Counted from the stretch's first letter, positions 8,739 through 17,731 are shown. The stretch is 64,000 bases of DNA from G963717155 sp963717155 (GCA_963717155.1 OY970326.1:248001-312000), one strand, 5' to 3'. Translations and numbers: made by a program. Notes: generated by a model from the sequence alone, not told the origin.

Positions 8739-9314
8739 ATGAAAGACGAGTTACCCGTGGTGCTGTGCGGCTCTCGAGACGAGTGGGAGGCGTGGCTCGC
8801 GGAGCAGCACGCGACGTCCGGCGGCGTCTGGCTCAAGATCGCGAGGAAGGGCTCCGGGTGCGAGTCGGTGACCTACGCGGAAGCCGTCGAGGTTGCGCTG
8901 TGCTACGGCTGGATCGACGGCCAGAAGGGCGCGCTCGACGACGCGTACTGGCTCCAGCGGTTCACGGCACGCAGTTCGCGGAGCAAGTGGTCGAAGATCA
9001 ACTGCGACAAGGCGGTCGAGCTCATCGAGGCCGGACGCATGCAGGCCGCCGGGCTGGCAGCGGTCGAGGTCGCGCAGAGCGACGGTCGCTGGGAGCGCGC
9101 GTACGAGGGCGCGCGCACTATCTCCGTGCCGGCCGACCTCCAGGAGAAGCTCGACGAGAACCCGTCAGCGGCGGCGTTCTTCGCGGGACTCGACAGCACC
9201 AACAGGTACGCCATCCTCTACCGGATCCACGATGCGAAGCGCCCGGAGACGCGCGCGCGGCGCATCGAGAAGTTCGTGGCGATGCTCGCGCGGGGCGAGA
9301 AGATCCACCCGTAG
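8739..9314 (+). CDS. YdeI/OmpD-associated family protein
   Basis: 191 residues from ATG 8739 (GGAGC at 8726-8730 in front). Family hallmarks are L-C-Y-G-W-I-D-G-Q near residue 65, the K-W-S-K-I-N segment near 87, and the ending R-I-E-K-F-V-A-M-L-A-R-G-E-K-I-H-P, almost the consensus C-terminus of YdeI-like proteins. Members are linked to bacteriocin or peptide protection in some species, but the biochemical role is not established. Monocistronic; about 135 bases of gap follow. Confidence 0.9.
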   Translation: MKDELPVVLCGSRDEWEAWLAEQHATSGGVWLKIARKGSGCESVTYAEAVEVALCYGWIDGQKGALDDAYWLQRFTARSSRSKWSKINCDKAVELIEAGRMQAAGLAAVEVAQSDGRWERAYEGARTISVPADLQEKLDENPSAAAFFAGLDSTNRYAILYRIHDAKRPETRARRIEKFVAMLARGEKIHP

Positions 9315-9449
9315 GATCTCCGTCCTCCCGGAGGCTCCTCACAGTGTGAGCAAGTCTTGGCCGAACCCTTACCGTCTCCCCAGCGACGCCACGGAGTTCG
9401 CCCAGGGACGAGCGGTACGTTGGACCCATCTCGACTGAGAAGGGGCAAG

Positions 9450-9845
9450 ATGGCAGTCTCGGCTCCACGAATCATGCGAATGCACTCCCTCCGCCGGCTG
9501 CAGCGCAGGTTGGATCGGACGCTCGAGCTCGCCGCGAGCGGCGCCGTGTCGGCAGCGCGTCGCCACGAGCTCGAGAGCGTGTCGGTGGAGCTTCAGCGCG
9601 AGCTCGCCCGGCTCGAGCAGATGCCCTGGCCATCCGGCCGCGCACTGGTGTCGCGGGGCGATGGGCGTCCGCTCGAGCGCCGGCTCCTGCCGCTCCTGCG
9701 TGCGGCTCGTGCTGAACCGGTGCTCGCGCCGGTCCCGCCTGGCGGCTCGCTACTCGGCCACCAGACCGCCGGGCGCGTCGATGCGCTAGACAGTGGTGCG
9801 TGGAGAGCGGCTCGCGACGCATCGATCGCCGTTTCGGCGCAGTGA
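9450..9845 (+). CDS. Hypothetical arginine-rich helical protein
   Basis: 131 residues from ATG 9450 with a clear ribosome site (GAGAAGGGG, 9436-9444). The first half is predicted helix rich in Arg/Leu/Glu with heptad-like spacing (R-R-L-Q-R-R-L-D-R-T-L-E-L, then L-E-S-V-S-V-E-L-Q-R-E-L-A-R-L-E); the second half is low-complexity. I recognise no family. Codon third positions are strongly G/C, supporting translation. It overlaps the HAD gene by 46 bases (or by one base, TGATG, if that gene begins at 9845), implying coupling. Confidence 0.5.
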   Translation: MAVSAPRIMRMHSLRRLQRRLDRTLELAASGAVSAARRHELESVSVELQRELARLEQMPWPSGRALVSRGDGRPLERRLLPLLRAARAEPVLAPVPPGGSLLGHQTAGRVDALDSGAWRAARDASIAVSAQ

Positions 9846-10681
9846 TGTTCGACTGGGACGGGACCGCGGTTCCCGACCGCAAGGCCGATGCGACCGATCT
9901 GCGGATCCTTGTCGAGACCCTGTGCGCGTCGGGCTGTCAGCTCGCCGTGACGAGCGGGACGCACCTCGAGAACGTCACCGAGCAGCTCGGTGCCAGCCCG
10001 ACCGGGCCGGGCCGGCTGCTCGTGGACTCCAATCGCGGCTCGGAGCTGTGGGACATCACGCGTGACGGGCCGGTGCTGCTGCACCGCCGGGAGACGCGCC
10101 CGGGCGAGGATGAGGCGCTCGACCGCGCGGCGGCCGTGATCGTCAGCGAGCTCAACGGACGCGGGCTCGCGACCGGTGTCGTCTCGCAGCGCCTGAACCG
10201 TCGCAAGATCGACCTCATGCCGTTCCCCGAGTGGGACGACCCGCCCAAGGCGCGGATCGCCGAGCTGCTCGCCGCCACCCTTCTCCGGATCCGCGACGCG
10301 GGGTTCTCCTCGCTCGCCGAGATCTGCCAGCTCGCCCGCGACACCGGTCGTCGCGCAGGCCTCGAGGATCCACGCGTCACCACGGACGCGAAACACGTCG
10401 AGATCGGGCTGACCGACAAGACCGACGCGTCGCACGAGCTCTTTCCACTGCTCGCGTCGCTCGGAGCACCTGCCGAGGACGTGCTCGTGTGCGGCGACGA
10501 GATGGGCCCGCTCGGCGGGGAGCCGGGCTCGGACTCGCTGATGCTCGTCGGCGACGGGGAGCGCGCCACGGCGGTGTCTGTCGGGGTCGAGCCCGAGGGA
10601 GTTCCCGCCGCCGTCATTCCACTCGGCGGGGGTCCGGCTCGCTTCCTCGACCTCCTGCGCGACCAGGTCGCGCGCCACTAG
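9800..10681 (+). CDS. HAD-superfamily hydrolase
   Basis: 293 residues. The HAD nucleophile motif D-W-D-G-T lies at residues 18-22 from GTG 9800, and the C-terminal acidic motif is V-C-G-D-E-M-G-P-L-G-G-E-P-G-S-D. The large middle insertion suggests a type-II cap, as in sugar-phosphate phosphatases. A start at ATG 9845 would leave only two residues before the nucleophile Asp, so the longer start is preferred. The stop is shared as CTAG (10678-10681) with the convergent EamA transporter. Substrate unknown. Confidence 0.82.
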   Translation: MESGSRRIDRRFGAVMFDWDGTAVPDRKADATDLRILVETLCASGCQLAVTSGTHLENVTEQLGASPTGPGRLLVDSNRGSELWDITRDGPVLLHRRETRPGEDEALDRAAAVIVSELNGRGLATGVVSQRLNRRKIDLMPFPEWDDPPKARIAELLAATLLRIRDAGFSSLAEICQLARDTGRRAGLEDPRVTTDAKHVEIGLTDKTDASHELFPLLASLGAPAEDVLVCGDEMGPLGGEPGSDSLMLVGDGERATAVSVGVEPEGVPAAVIPLGGGPARFLDLLRDQVARH

Positions 10682-11505
10682 CCAAGCGCGATCAGGGCGA
10701 TGCCGCCGACGACGACCGCCGACCCGGCGATGCGCGCCGGGGTGACCCGCTCGTGCAGGACGACCGCGGCGAGCGCGGTCGCGATCACGACGCTCGACTC
10801 GCGCACGGCGGCGACCGCCGGCGCGGAAGCCCGTTGGAGCGCAAGCAGCACGAGGGCATAGCCGAGCCACATCCCCACGCCGGCGATCACGTTGGCCGGG
10901 GAGCACGCCGCACGGAGGGCGCCACGTCCGCGGATCCTGCCGATCACGGTCGCGTAGACGATCGCCGGCGCGAGCATCTCGAGCTCGACATACGACAGCG
11001 GGCTCGCATGGCGGACGCCGCCCTTGTCCAGCAGCGTGTATCCGGAAATGCAGCAGGCGATGGCGAGCGCGAGGACGATGCCCCGTGCGGCTGCGGCGTC
11101 GGTTCGCACCCCGCGCACCAGCAGAACCCCGCATGCGACGAAGGCCACCCCTCCAGCCTGCAGCGGCGAGACCGTGGCGCCGAGCACGACCACGCCGATG
11201 ACCAGCACGAGCACGGGCGCGATACCGCGTGCGAGGGGGTATACGAGGCTCATGTCCGCCCGGGCATAGGCGCCGGCGAGCAGTGCGAAGTAGGCAAGCT
11301 GCAGCACCGACGCGCCGATCAGGAAGGGGATCGCGGCGCGATGGACGTCCCATGCGAAGATGGCCACGGGGGCGCCGGCAACGAGACCCGCCACGAGCGC
11401 TACGGCCGCGGCGGTCTCGGTGTCCTTCGCACGCGCAAGCAGCAGGTTCCAGCTCGCATGCAGCACCGCCGCCGCCAGGCTCAGGACGAGAGCGGTCAGC
11501 GGCAC
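10678..11505 (-). CDS. EamA/DMT-family transporter
   Basis: 275 residues with about ten hydrophobic helices arranged as two EamA repeats. Second-repeat features include the C-terminal E-R-V-T-P-A-R-I-A-G-S-A-V-V-V-G-G-I typical of drug/metabolite transporters. GTG 11505 begins V-P-L-T-A-L-V-L-S-L-A-A-A-V-L-H-A-S-W-N, the normal EamA N-terminus; an open frame reaching further upstream is out-of-family and antisense to the diguanylate cyclase. Substrate is not predictable. Only 10 bases separate it from the GGDEF gene upstream, so co-transcription is possible. Confidence 0.88.
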   Translation of the reverse strand: MPLTALVLSLAAAVLHASWNLLLARAKDTETAAAVALVAGLVAGAPVAIFAWDVHRAAIPFLIGASVLQLAYFALLAGAYARADMSLVYPLARGIAPVLVLVIGVVVLGATVSPLQAGGVAFVACGVLLVRGVRTDAAAARGIVLALAIACCISGYTLLDKGGVRHASPLSYVELEMLAPAIVYATVIGRIRGRGALRAACSPANVIAGVGMWLGYALVLLALQRASAPAVAAVRESSVVIATALAAVVLHERVTPARIAGSAVVVGGIALIALG

Positions 11506-11515
11506 GCCGTCGAGC

Positions 11516-12874
11516 CTACCGCTGCGCGTCCGCCGGTTGCGTCGAGTGGCGGTCTCCGACCGCGATGCGCGTGAGGTTGCGACCCGCGTGCTTGGCCTCG
11601 TAGAGCGCAGAGTCGGCGATCGCGAAGAGGTCGTCGATCCGTCGGCACATGCCCGAACGCGCGACGCCGATCGACACCGTGACCGTGACCGGTGGAGTCT
11701 CCGGCAGGGCGATCGGGCTCGCCCTGACTGCCGTGCGAAGCCGCTCGGCCCGTTCTTCGAGATCGGCGTCGTCCTGTACCTCGCCGAGCAGGACGCAGAA
11801 CTCCTCTCCGCCCCAGCGCGCAATGATGTCCGAGTCCCCGGTGGCGGCCCGCAGGCGCCGGGCGACCGCACGCAGCACCCCGTCGCCCGTGCTGTGGCCG
11901 TACGCGTCGTTGATGCGCTTGAAGAAGTCGACGTCGATGAGCGCGATCGCGCTGGACGCGTCGTCGTTGACAGCGCGCGAGTCGAGCAGGTCGCTGAGGT
12001 GGCGACGATTGAAGATCCCGGTCAACGGGTCAACGCGCGACAGCCACTCGAGACGCCCGAGATCGTCGACGCGCTGCTCCTCCGCCAGGTGCTGCGCAGA
12101 GACATCACAGGTGGCTCCGCTGAGGAACACGCGTCCTCCGATGACGGTGATGCGCGCCCTGTCCAGCACCCAGCGAGTGATGCCGTCGTGTCCGATGAGG
12201 CGGTAGCGCTGCTCGATGATCTGACCGTCCGACTCGACGAGCAGGGCGTAGCGCCACGCGCTGTCGAAGCACGCGCGATCGTCAGGGTGCACGCATGGGA
12301 CGATCGCGATGTCCGGATCATCGGGCTCGTCAGCGACGCCGAGCAGCGCCCCGAGGCCGGGGCCGATGGCGCGCGTGACGAAGGAATCGTCGGGCAGCAG
12401 CTCGGTGCTGTACAGGCACTCGCCGATCACCTCGGCCGAGCGCGCGAACGCGACCCGCGCCGTCTCGGCCTCGCGCCTGGCGGTCGTCAGCTGCGTCGTC
12501 ATGGCGACGCGCTCGGTGACGTCCTTGATCACGATGATGCGCGATCCGTCCTCGGATGAGACGCCGATCGACGCGATCGCCGGGAACTGCTCGCCGCCCT
12601 TGCGCTGGACGGCGATGTCGTACTCGCCACCCCCCTCGCGCAGTGCGGAGGCCATCTCCCCGCGGATCCCGTCGACGTGCTCGGGCGGCCAGTACGGAAG
12701 TGGCGGGCGCGCTCCTACGAGCTCACCCTTGCTGAATCCGGTCATCTCGCAGAACGCCCCGTTCACCGCCGCGATCTGGCCGTCGCTCGCACAGATGACG
12801 ACGCCGTCTCGGATCGCGTTCATCGCGAGCTCGGAGACGAGGCGCTCGGGGCCGCTCGTGCGCGCCGCGGTCAC
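11516..12874 (-). CDS. PAS-GGDEF diguanylate cyclase, downstream copy
   Basis: 452 residues: PAS domain (about 15-130, with N-G-A-F-C-E-M-T-G-F), a second PAS-like domain (about 160-270), then a GGDEF domain (about 285-435) with the active-site W-G-G-E-E-F and D-V-D-F-F-K. The inhibitory I-site Arg is replaced: the position five residues before GGEEF reads G-D-S-D instead of R-x-x-D. GTG 12874 overlaps the stop of the upstream paralog (GTGA). It should make cyclic di-GMP and may lack product feedback. Clearly a tandem duplicate of the next gene. Confidence 0.9.
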   Translation of the reverse strand: MTAARTSGPERLVSELAMNAIRDGVVICASDGQIAAVNGAFCEMTGFSKGELVGARPPLPYWPPEHVDGIRGEMASALREGGGEYDIAVQRKGGEQFPAIASIGVSSEDGSRIIVIKDVTERVAMTTQLTTARREAETARVAFARSAEVIGECLYSTELLPDDSFVTRAIGPGLGALLGVADEPDDPDIAIVPCVHPDDRACFDSAWRYALLVESDGQIIEQRYRLIGHDGITRWVLDRARITVIGGRVFLSGATCDVSAQHLAEEQRVDDLGRLEWLSRVDPLTGIFNRRHLSDLLDSRAVNDDASSAIALIDVDFFKRINDAYGHSTGDGVLRAVARRLRAATGDSDIIARWGGEEFCVLLGEVQDDADLEERAERLRTAVRASPIALPETPPVTVTVSIGVARSGMCRRIDDLFAIADSALYEAKHAGRNLTRIAVGDRHSTQPADAQR

Positions 12875-14283
12875 GCCGGCATCGCGGAGCGAGGGCGATC
12901 GACGTATGCGATTCGCGTCCGGTTCCGGCCCGCGCGCTTGGCCTCGTACAGGGCGAGATCGGCGCTCGAGAAGAGGTCGTCCGTCGATCGTCCGGCGCGC
13001 GCGGTGCCAACGGAGACGGTGACCGCGATCGGCGGAGTATCGGCGAGCACGATCGGGGTCGCCGTGACCGCGAGGCGGAGTCGCTCCGCCTGCGTCTCCA
13101 GGTCGCGGTCGTCGTCGACCCGTCCCAGCAGGACGCAGAACTCCTCGCCGCCCCATCGCGCGATCAGATCCGAGCCGCGCGTCGCAGCCTGCAGGCGCCG
13201 CGCGACCTCGCACAGCACGGCGTCGCCGGTGCTGTGCCCGTGGACGTCGTTGATGCCCTTGAACGAGTCGACGTCGACGAGGACGATCGCGGCCCTCGAG
13301 TCCGCGCTCGCCTTGCGACCGTGGAAGAGATCCGAGAAGCGGCGCCGGTTGAGGAGTCCGGTGAGCGAGTCCACGCTCGAGAGCCACTCGAGGCGCCCGA
13401 CCGTCTCGGCGCGCCGCTGCTCGAGCAGGCGCTGCGCGGAGACGTCGCACGTCGATCCGTGCAGGAAGACCCGCCCCTCGACGACCGTGATCCGGGCTCG
13501 GTCTCGCACCCAGCGGACGATGGCGTCGTCGCCCACGAGGCGGTAGCGCAGCTCGACGACCTGGCCATTCAACTGCAGCAGGTTGGCGAACGACCACGTG
13601 TGGTCGTAGATCGCGCGATCGTCCGGATGGACGTGGGAGTCGGCCGCATCCGGTGCATGCGCCGGATCGCCGTCGCTCCCGAGCAGCGCCGCGATCCCCG
13701 GTCCCTGTGCGTGCTGGATGTAGCGCCCGTCGGGCAGGAGCTCGCTGCTGTAGAGGAACTCGCCGATCAGCTCGGCGGATCGGGCGAACGCCAGCCGGGC
13801 CGTCTCGGCCTCCTGCTTGGCGGCGCGGATCTCGGCGGTCAGGGCCACGCGCTCGGTGATGTCCTTGATCACGATGACCTGCGACCGGTCGCCCGGTGAG
13901 ACTCCCACCGACACGATCGCGGGGAACTGCTCGCCGCTCTTCCGCTGCAGGGTCACGTCGAACTCTCCGCCGCCCGCGCGGGTGGCGCCCGCGATCGCGG
14001 CAAGGCTCGTGTCGTACAGCCCCTCAGGCCAGAACGGATGCGGAGGCCGCGTGTCGATGAGGTCGTCCGGGGCGAACCCGGTCATCTCGCAGATGGACTG
14101 GTTGACGGCCAGCACCCGCCCGTCGCTGCGGGACACCAGCACACCGTCGCGGATCGCGTTCATGGCGAGCTCCGAGATCAGGTCATCGGGGGTCGCCGGC
14201 GTCGCGACCACGCGATGCGGACCCGAGCCCGGTACGGGTCCAGCGTGTTCGAGCGAGATCGGCTCGAGCTCGGACCCGTGCAT
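12871..14283 (-). CDS. PAS-GGDEF diguanylate cyclase, upstream copy
   Basis: 470 residues with the same domain order as its downstream twin: short N-terminal tail, PAS (about 35-150), PAS (about 180-290), GGDEF (about 300-455). Catalytic W-G-G-E-E-F is present and the I-site is intact (R-G-S-D five residues upstream of GGEEF). The two proteins align along their whole length (shared S-E-L-A-M-N-A-I-R-D-G-V start of PAS1). No transmembrane segments are visible, so sensing is likely cytoplasmic. Start ATG 14283. Confidence 0.92.
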   Translation of the reverse strand: MHGSELEPISLEHAGPVPGSGPHRVVATPATPDDLISELAMNAIRDGVLVSRSDGRVLAVNQSICEMTGFAPDDLIDTRPPHPFWPEGLYDTSLAAIAGATRAGGGEFDVTLQRKSGEQFPAIVSVGVSPGDRSQVIVIKDITERVALTAEIRAAKQEAETARLAFARSAELIGEFLYSSELLPDGRYIQHAQGPGIAALLGSDGDPAHAPDAADSHVHPDDRAIYDHTWSFANLLQLNGQVVELRYRLVGDDAIVRWVRDRARITVVEGRVFLHGSTCDVSAQRLLEQRRAETVGRLEWLSSVDSLTGLLNRRRFSDLFHGRKASADSRAAIVLVDVDSFKGINDVHGHSTGDAVLCEVARRLQAATRGSDLIARWGGEEFCVLLGRVDDDRDLETQAERLRLAVTATPIVLADTPPIAVTVSVGTARAGRSTDDLFSSADLALYEAKRAGRNRTRIAYVDRPRSAMPA

Positions 14284-14345
14284 GTGACCTTCCGTCGAGA
14301 CGCGAGCATGCGCGAGCAGCAGCGTCGTTCAAGCGACCATCGGCA

Positions 14346-15332
14346 CTAGCTGCCGTGAACTGAAGCGATGCAGGCGTCGTGGGCCGCCTGCGTCACCTTC
14401 TCGCGCCGGATGAACGCGCCCGTGCCGCCGAGCGTGGTCACCGTTCCGAGCATCAGCGAGGGAGTGACGACGTGGCCGAGTCCGTAGGTCACGTTGTAGG
14501 AGTCGAGCGGGATGCGGGTCGTCCGGAGCAGGCGGCCGTTCGTGGCGTGGACGCGCATGGTCCCGTCTGCACCGCTTGCGACGAACACGCGGTTGCCCGC
14601 CATGGCGACGTGCTGCGGCGGCAACCCCGCCGGGAGCTCGATCACGGGACGTAGGCTGTGCACGTCGTGCAGGGCGATGCGCGAGCTGGTTCCGGACGTG
14701 ACCCACAGCCTGGTCCCGTCCGCGGAGACCACCACATCGTGCGCACGGTCGACCGGCGCGAACGTCCGCACGAGGCGCGGACGGGCTGGGTTCGCGGCAT
14801 CGAGCATGGCGATCGCCGGTGCCTTCGGGCCGAGTGCCGCGAACAGCAGGCGGCCATCGGGTGAGATCGTGAGATGGCGCGCGAGTGCACCGGCTCCGAC
14901 CCGGGCCACGACTCGCGCCCGCGCGAGATCGATGACCGCCAGCTCGCCGCGAGCGGCATCTGTCACGTACGCGTAGCGCCCGCCCGGGCCGGCCGCGGCG
15001 TAGCGCGGCTCGCCGAAGCCCTCGAGCACGTGCTGCACGCGGAGCGTCGCGAGGTCGAGCAACGAGACGGCGCCCGCGTCCGCGTGGCCCACGAGCGCGG
15101 TGCTGCCACCCCCTACGGTCTCGATGCTGCTGGGCCCGGGCGGCGTCGCAACCCGGGCGACGAGGCGTCCGGTCAGCAGGTCGAGCACGACCACGCTCGC
15201 GTCGTCGTCGGCCGTGGCGAGCGCGACGGCTCGCCCCTGTCGGGTCCGAGCCCAGGCGAGTCCGGGCATCGCCGCGACGAGAGCGCTGCCTGCGGCAAGC
15301 TCGAGGAACGCGCGCCGGTGCATGCCGGTCAT
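14346..15332 (-). CDS. Tat-exported YncE-like beta-propeller protein
   Basis: 328 residues. The N-terminus has a twin-arginine signal (H-R-R-A-F-L-E-L-A-A-G) and hydrophobic core ending A-W-A near residue 27, so export in folded form is expected. The mature part is a chain of WD/YncE-type blades with recurring patterns such as S-P-D-G-R-L-L-F-A-A-L and D-L-A-T-L. ATG 15332 keeps the full signal; an inner ATG at 15323 also would. These propellers often bind ligands or partners outside the membrane; the partner here is unknown. Divergent from the APH-type kinase. Confidence 0.85.
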   Translation of the reverse strand: MTGMHRRAFLELAAGSALVAAMPGLAWARTRQGRAVALATADDDASVVVLDLLTGRLVARVATPPGPSSIETVGGGSTALVGHADAGAVSLLDLATLRVQHVLEGFGEPRYAAAGPGGRYAYVTDAARGELAVIDLARARVVARVGAGALARHLTISPDGRLLFAALGPKAPAIAMLDAANPARPRLVRTFAPVDRAHDVVVSADGTRLWVTSGTSSRIALHDVHSLRPVIELPAGLPPQHVAMAGNRVFVASGADGTMRVHATNGRLLRTTRIPLDSYNVTYGLGHVVTPSLMLGTVTTLGGTGAFIRREKVTQAAHDACIASVHGS

Positions 15333-15399
15333 ACGCGGTGGGCCACCCAGCGGGTCCATACAATGGGCGCGTGTCCCGCGCGCCCGAAGCCAGCAGGGC

Positions 15400-16302
15400 T
15401 TGACGCCCCCCGAGACCGACGAGGGCGGGCGCTGGTCGGCCGAGCGAGCCGACCAGATGGCCGGGGTCGCTGCGCGGCTTGCAGGAGTCTCCGACCAGCG
15501 GCGGCTCGTCCGGTACGGCACCAATGCGATCTTCGAGCTCCCGGCCGATCGCCTGGCCCTGCGGCTGACGCCTCCCGGCACGCGCGTGACACCGGTCGAG
15601 ACGCAGGTCGAGTTCGCCCGGTGGGCTCAGGACCGAGGCTCCGAGATCGGAGCGCCGGCCGATCTCCCGGTGCTGCGCGAGGGGCTCGCGGGGGGCGTCG
15701 CGTCCTTCTGGGAGTGGCTCGACGCCGACTCGGAGCGCGCCGGTCCCGATGCCTACGCGCATGCGCTTCGCGCGTTCCACGAGATGGCGCGCGCCTGCCC
15801 CATCGACCTGCCGCAGTGGAACCCCTTCGGACGCCTCGAGGATCGCTGGACGAACGCCGAGGTGATCGCCGAGATCGGCGACGAGCTCGCGGGCGAGCTC
15901 CGCACCCGAAGCGAGGCCCTCTCGGGATCGCCGCTCCTGTGGCGCGAAGTCCAGGTCATCCACGGCGACGCGCACGCAGGCAACCTGCTGCACTGCGCGG
16001 GCGTCTTCGTGTGGACCGACTTCGACCTCATCGCGCGAGGTCCGGCACTCGACGATCTCGCCTCGTACGGCCTGGCGGTGCGTCGTTTTGGTCGCGCCGA
16101 GCATGAGCTGGACACCGTGCTCGCCGCGTACGGCACGAGCGAGGAGCAGCGCGCGCAACTGCGTCTCGTGACCGACGTCAAGGAGCTGCTCTCACTCGCC
16201 TGGCTGTCGACGGTCCTCGCGCGCCCCGGGGCGCGACCCGAGTTCAGGCGCCGAGTGGCGTCCGTCCTCGACGGTGGAACCGAGATCTGGCGTCCCTTCT
16301 AG
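15400..16302 (+). CDS. Aminoglycoside phosphotransferase (APH)-family kinase
   Basis: About 300 residues. Kinase motifs are clear: catalytic loop V-I-H-G-D-A-H-A-G-N-L-L and metal motif V-W-T-D-F-D-L-I-A-R-G-P. Such APH-fold proteins phosphorylate small molecules (choline, sugars, antibiotics); the substrate is not deducible. Start is uncertain: TTG 15400 gives a normal-length N-terminal lobe, ATG 15457 is the first ATG in a plausible place. Its stop is shared as CTAG with the convergent cupin gene at 16299-16302. Confidence 0.83.
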   Translation: MTPPETDEGGRWSAERADQMAGVAARLAGVSDQRRLVRYGTNAIFELPADRLALRLTPPGTRVTPVETQVEFARWAQDRGSEIGAPADLPVLREGLAGGVASFWEWLDADSERAGPDAYAHALRAFHEMARACPIDLPQWNPFGRLEDRWTNAEVIAEIGDELAGELRTRSEALSGSPLLWREVQVIHGDAHAGNLLHCAGVFVWTDFDLIARGPALDDLASYGLAVRRFGRAEHELDTVLAAYGTSEEQRAQLRLVTDVKELLSLAWLSTVLARPGARPEFRRRVASVLDGGTEIWRPF

Positions 16303-16673
16303 GCCTGCATCTGCATTGCGTTCCGCGTCATCGTCGTGGCGACCACGTGCAGCTCGTCGCTCGGGCTGAACTGGAGGATCTCGCTGCCGGCATCGGCGAG
16401 CGGGATGTGCCCGGGCGGAAGGTAGAACGCGTCACCGGCCTCGAAGACCTCGTCGTGGTCCGGGAAGCGGTAGGTGACCCTCCCCTTGAGCACGTAGCCC
16501 CAGTGCGGGCAGGGGCACGCGTCGCCCGGAAGACCCTTCATGAGCGGCGTTCCGTCGACGTCCTGGCGGAACGACACGAACTGGATGGTGTAGCCGTCGA
16601 CGTCCTCGTGCCGATCCTCCACGGGGCCGTGGTCATCGACCTGCGCGGCACTCTCTCTCGAGACCCTGCCCAT
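16299..16673 (-). CDS. Cupin-domain protein
   Basis: 124 residues. Single cupin barrel: C-P-C-P-H-W-G-Y-V-L-K-G-R-V-T-Y-R-F (first motif with His) and A-G-D-A-F-Y-L-P-P-G-H-I-P (second motif with His). Two Cys before the first His are unusual but typical of a subgroup of actinobacterial cupins. Probably a metal-binding small-molecule sensor or enzyme; function unknown. A second, different cupin gene follows upstream at 16766, about 90 bases away. Confidence 0.8.
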   Translation of the reverse strand: MGRVSRESAAQVDDHGPVEDRHEDVDGYTIQFVSFRQDVDGTPLMKGLPGDACPCPHWGYVLKGRVTYRFPDHDEVFEAGDAFYLPPGHIPLADAGSEILQFSPSDELHVVATTMTRNAMQMQA

Positions 16674-16765
16674 CGCTCTCGCCTCCTGCTGTTGGATGTG
16701 GCACGAGACTAGTCAGCGGCACGCCCGTCGTCATGAGGCGTTCGCCCCATCTTTCGCTGCCGCGT

Positions 16766-17152
16766 TCACTCCACCCAGCCGTCGTCGACGGGCTCGCCGT
16801 CGGCGTTGTGCGGGCCGAACGCGATGAACTCGAGGCCCTCGGGACCGGCCTCGAAGGCTCGTGCCGTCTCGGGCGCGACCCGGATGGCGTCCAGCGGACC
16901 CACGGCGGAGATCTCGTCGTCGAGCTTGACCCGACCTGTCCCGCTGAGGATCACGTAGACCTCCTCGGCGTGTCTGTGCCGATGCGCGAATGGAGAGCGC
17001 TTGCCAGGGTGGAGACGAAAGTAGGTCAGTCCCGTCTGCTCGGCGTCGAGGTCGTTGCGCGCCACCCGCGCCTCCCACCGCGCCGCGAAGCCATTCGGCG
17101 GCGCCGCATCGTCGACGTCAGCGAGATTGATGTGCGTGTAGGCATGTGGCAT
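16766..17152 (-). CDS. Cupin-domain protein (sugar-isomerase-like)
   Basis: 128 residues from ATG 17152. Cupin motif 1 is seen as H-R-H-R-H-A-E-E-V-Y-V-I-L-S-G-T-G and motif 2 as G-P-L-D-A-I-R-V-A-P. The metal ligands H-x-H and E are all present, so it likely binds a divalent metal. The frame stays open upstream past 17400 but loses the family pattern, so I use the internal ATG. Role unknown. Confidence 0.8.
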   Translation of the reverse strand: MPHAYTHINLADVDDAAPPNGFAARWEARVARNDLDAEQTGLTYFRLHPGKRSPFAHRHRHAEEVYVILSGTGRVKLDDEISAVGPLDAIRVAPETARAFEAGPEGLEFIAFGPHNADGEPVDDGWVE

Positions 17153-17307
17153 CGCCGTCCTCCCCGTTTCGAGCTGCTTCTCCCACCGCACTCGGTGGTC
17201 GCACTCGCGCTCGAGATCATCAATGTGAGAGACATCGTGGCAGTACACGACGAGCCGCCGTCGCCGTTCGCCAGAGGGCCAACGGAACTCACCGGTGACG
17301 CCTAGGA

Positions 17308-17469
17308 CTAGAGATCGCGGACCTGGCGTCGCGCGATCTCGTTGCGCAGGTCCGCGATCACCGAGGGAAGCGGAACGCCGCGCTCTTCCAGGAGCCGTTC
17401 GAGAAGACGCTCGAGCTGATCCGTCGAGTAGCGCGCCCATCCCTGGTCTGGCGCAGTCTCGCGATCCAT
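17308..17469 (-). CDS. Small helical protein (53 aa) with strong ribosome site
   Basis: ATG 17469 is preceded by GAGGGAGGTG ending 3 bases before the start, the best Shine-Dalgarno in this part of the window. The peptide has an acidic/amphipathic helix (Y-S-T-D-Q-L-E-R-L-L-E-R-L-L-E-E-R-G-V) and a basic tail (R-N-E-I-A-R-R-Q-V-R-D-L). No family recognised. The 250 bases upstream (17470-17720) hold no convincing gene. Confidence 0.5.
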   Translation of the reverse strand: MDRETAPDQGWARYSTDQLERLLERLLEERGVPLPSVIADLRNEIARRQVRDL

Positions 17470-17713
17470 CGCACCTCCCTCGCAGCGGGTTCGAGAGGGA
17501 GACAGGGGCTGGGCCTCCCAGCGACGAGCGGCATCCTGGCTCGCAACGACGCGGTCACATCGCCAATGTCCCGGACGCCGCGCGGCGAAACCCGTCAGTG
17601 CCCCCGACGCCTCCAGCCGCGGCGGCAAGGCGTCGCACTCCGGCGCAGCGAGGAGCCAGTCGAGGACACCGGACCCGGGTCGTCACGAGGCGTCCGTCCC
17701 CGCTGTCGCGGGT

Positions 17714-17731
17714 GCTCGAGCTAGCTCGAGC
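17714..17731. repeat. 18-bp perfect palindrome at lipoprotein stop codon
   Basis: GCTCGAGCTAGCTCGAGC equals its own reverse complement and spans the stop codon (CTA, 17721-17723) of the lipoprotein gene. The coding half encodes part of a terminal poly-Ser run. As RNA it could fold only with a tight loop; as DNA it could be a protein site. No U-run follows, so it is not a standard terminator. Confidence 0.4.
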
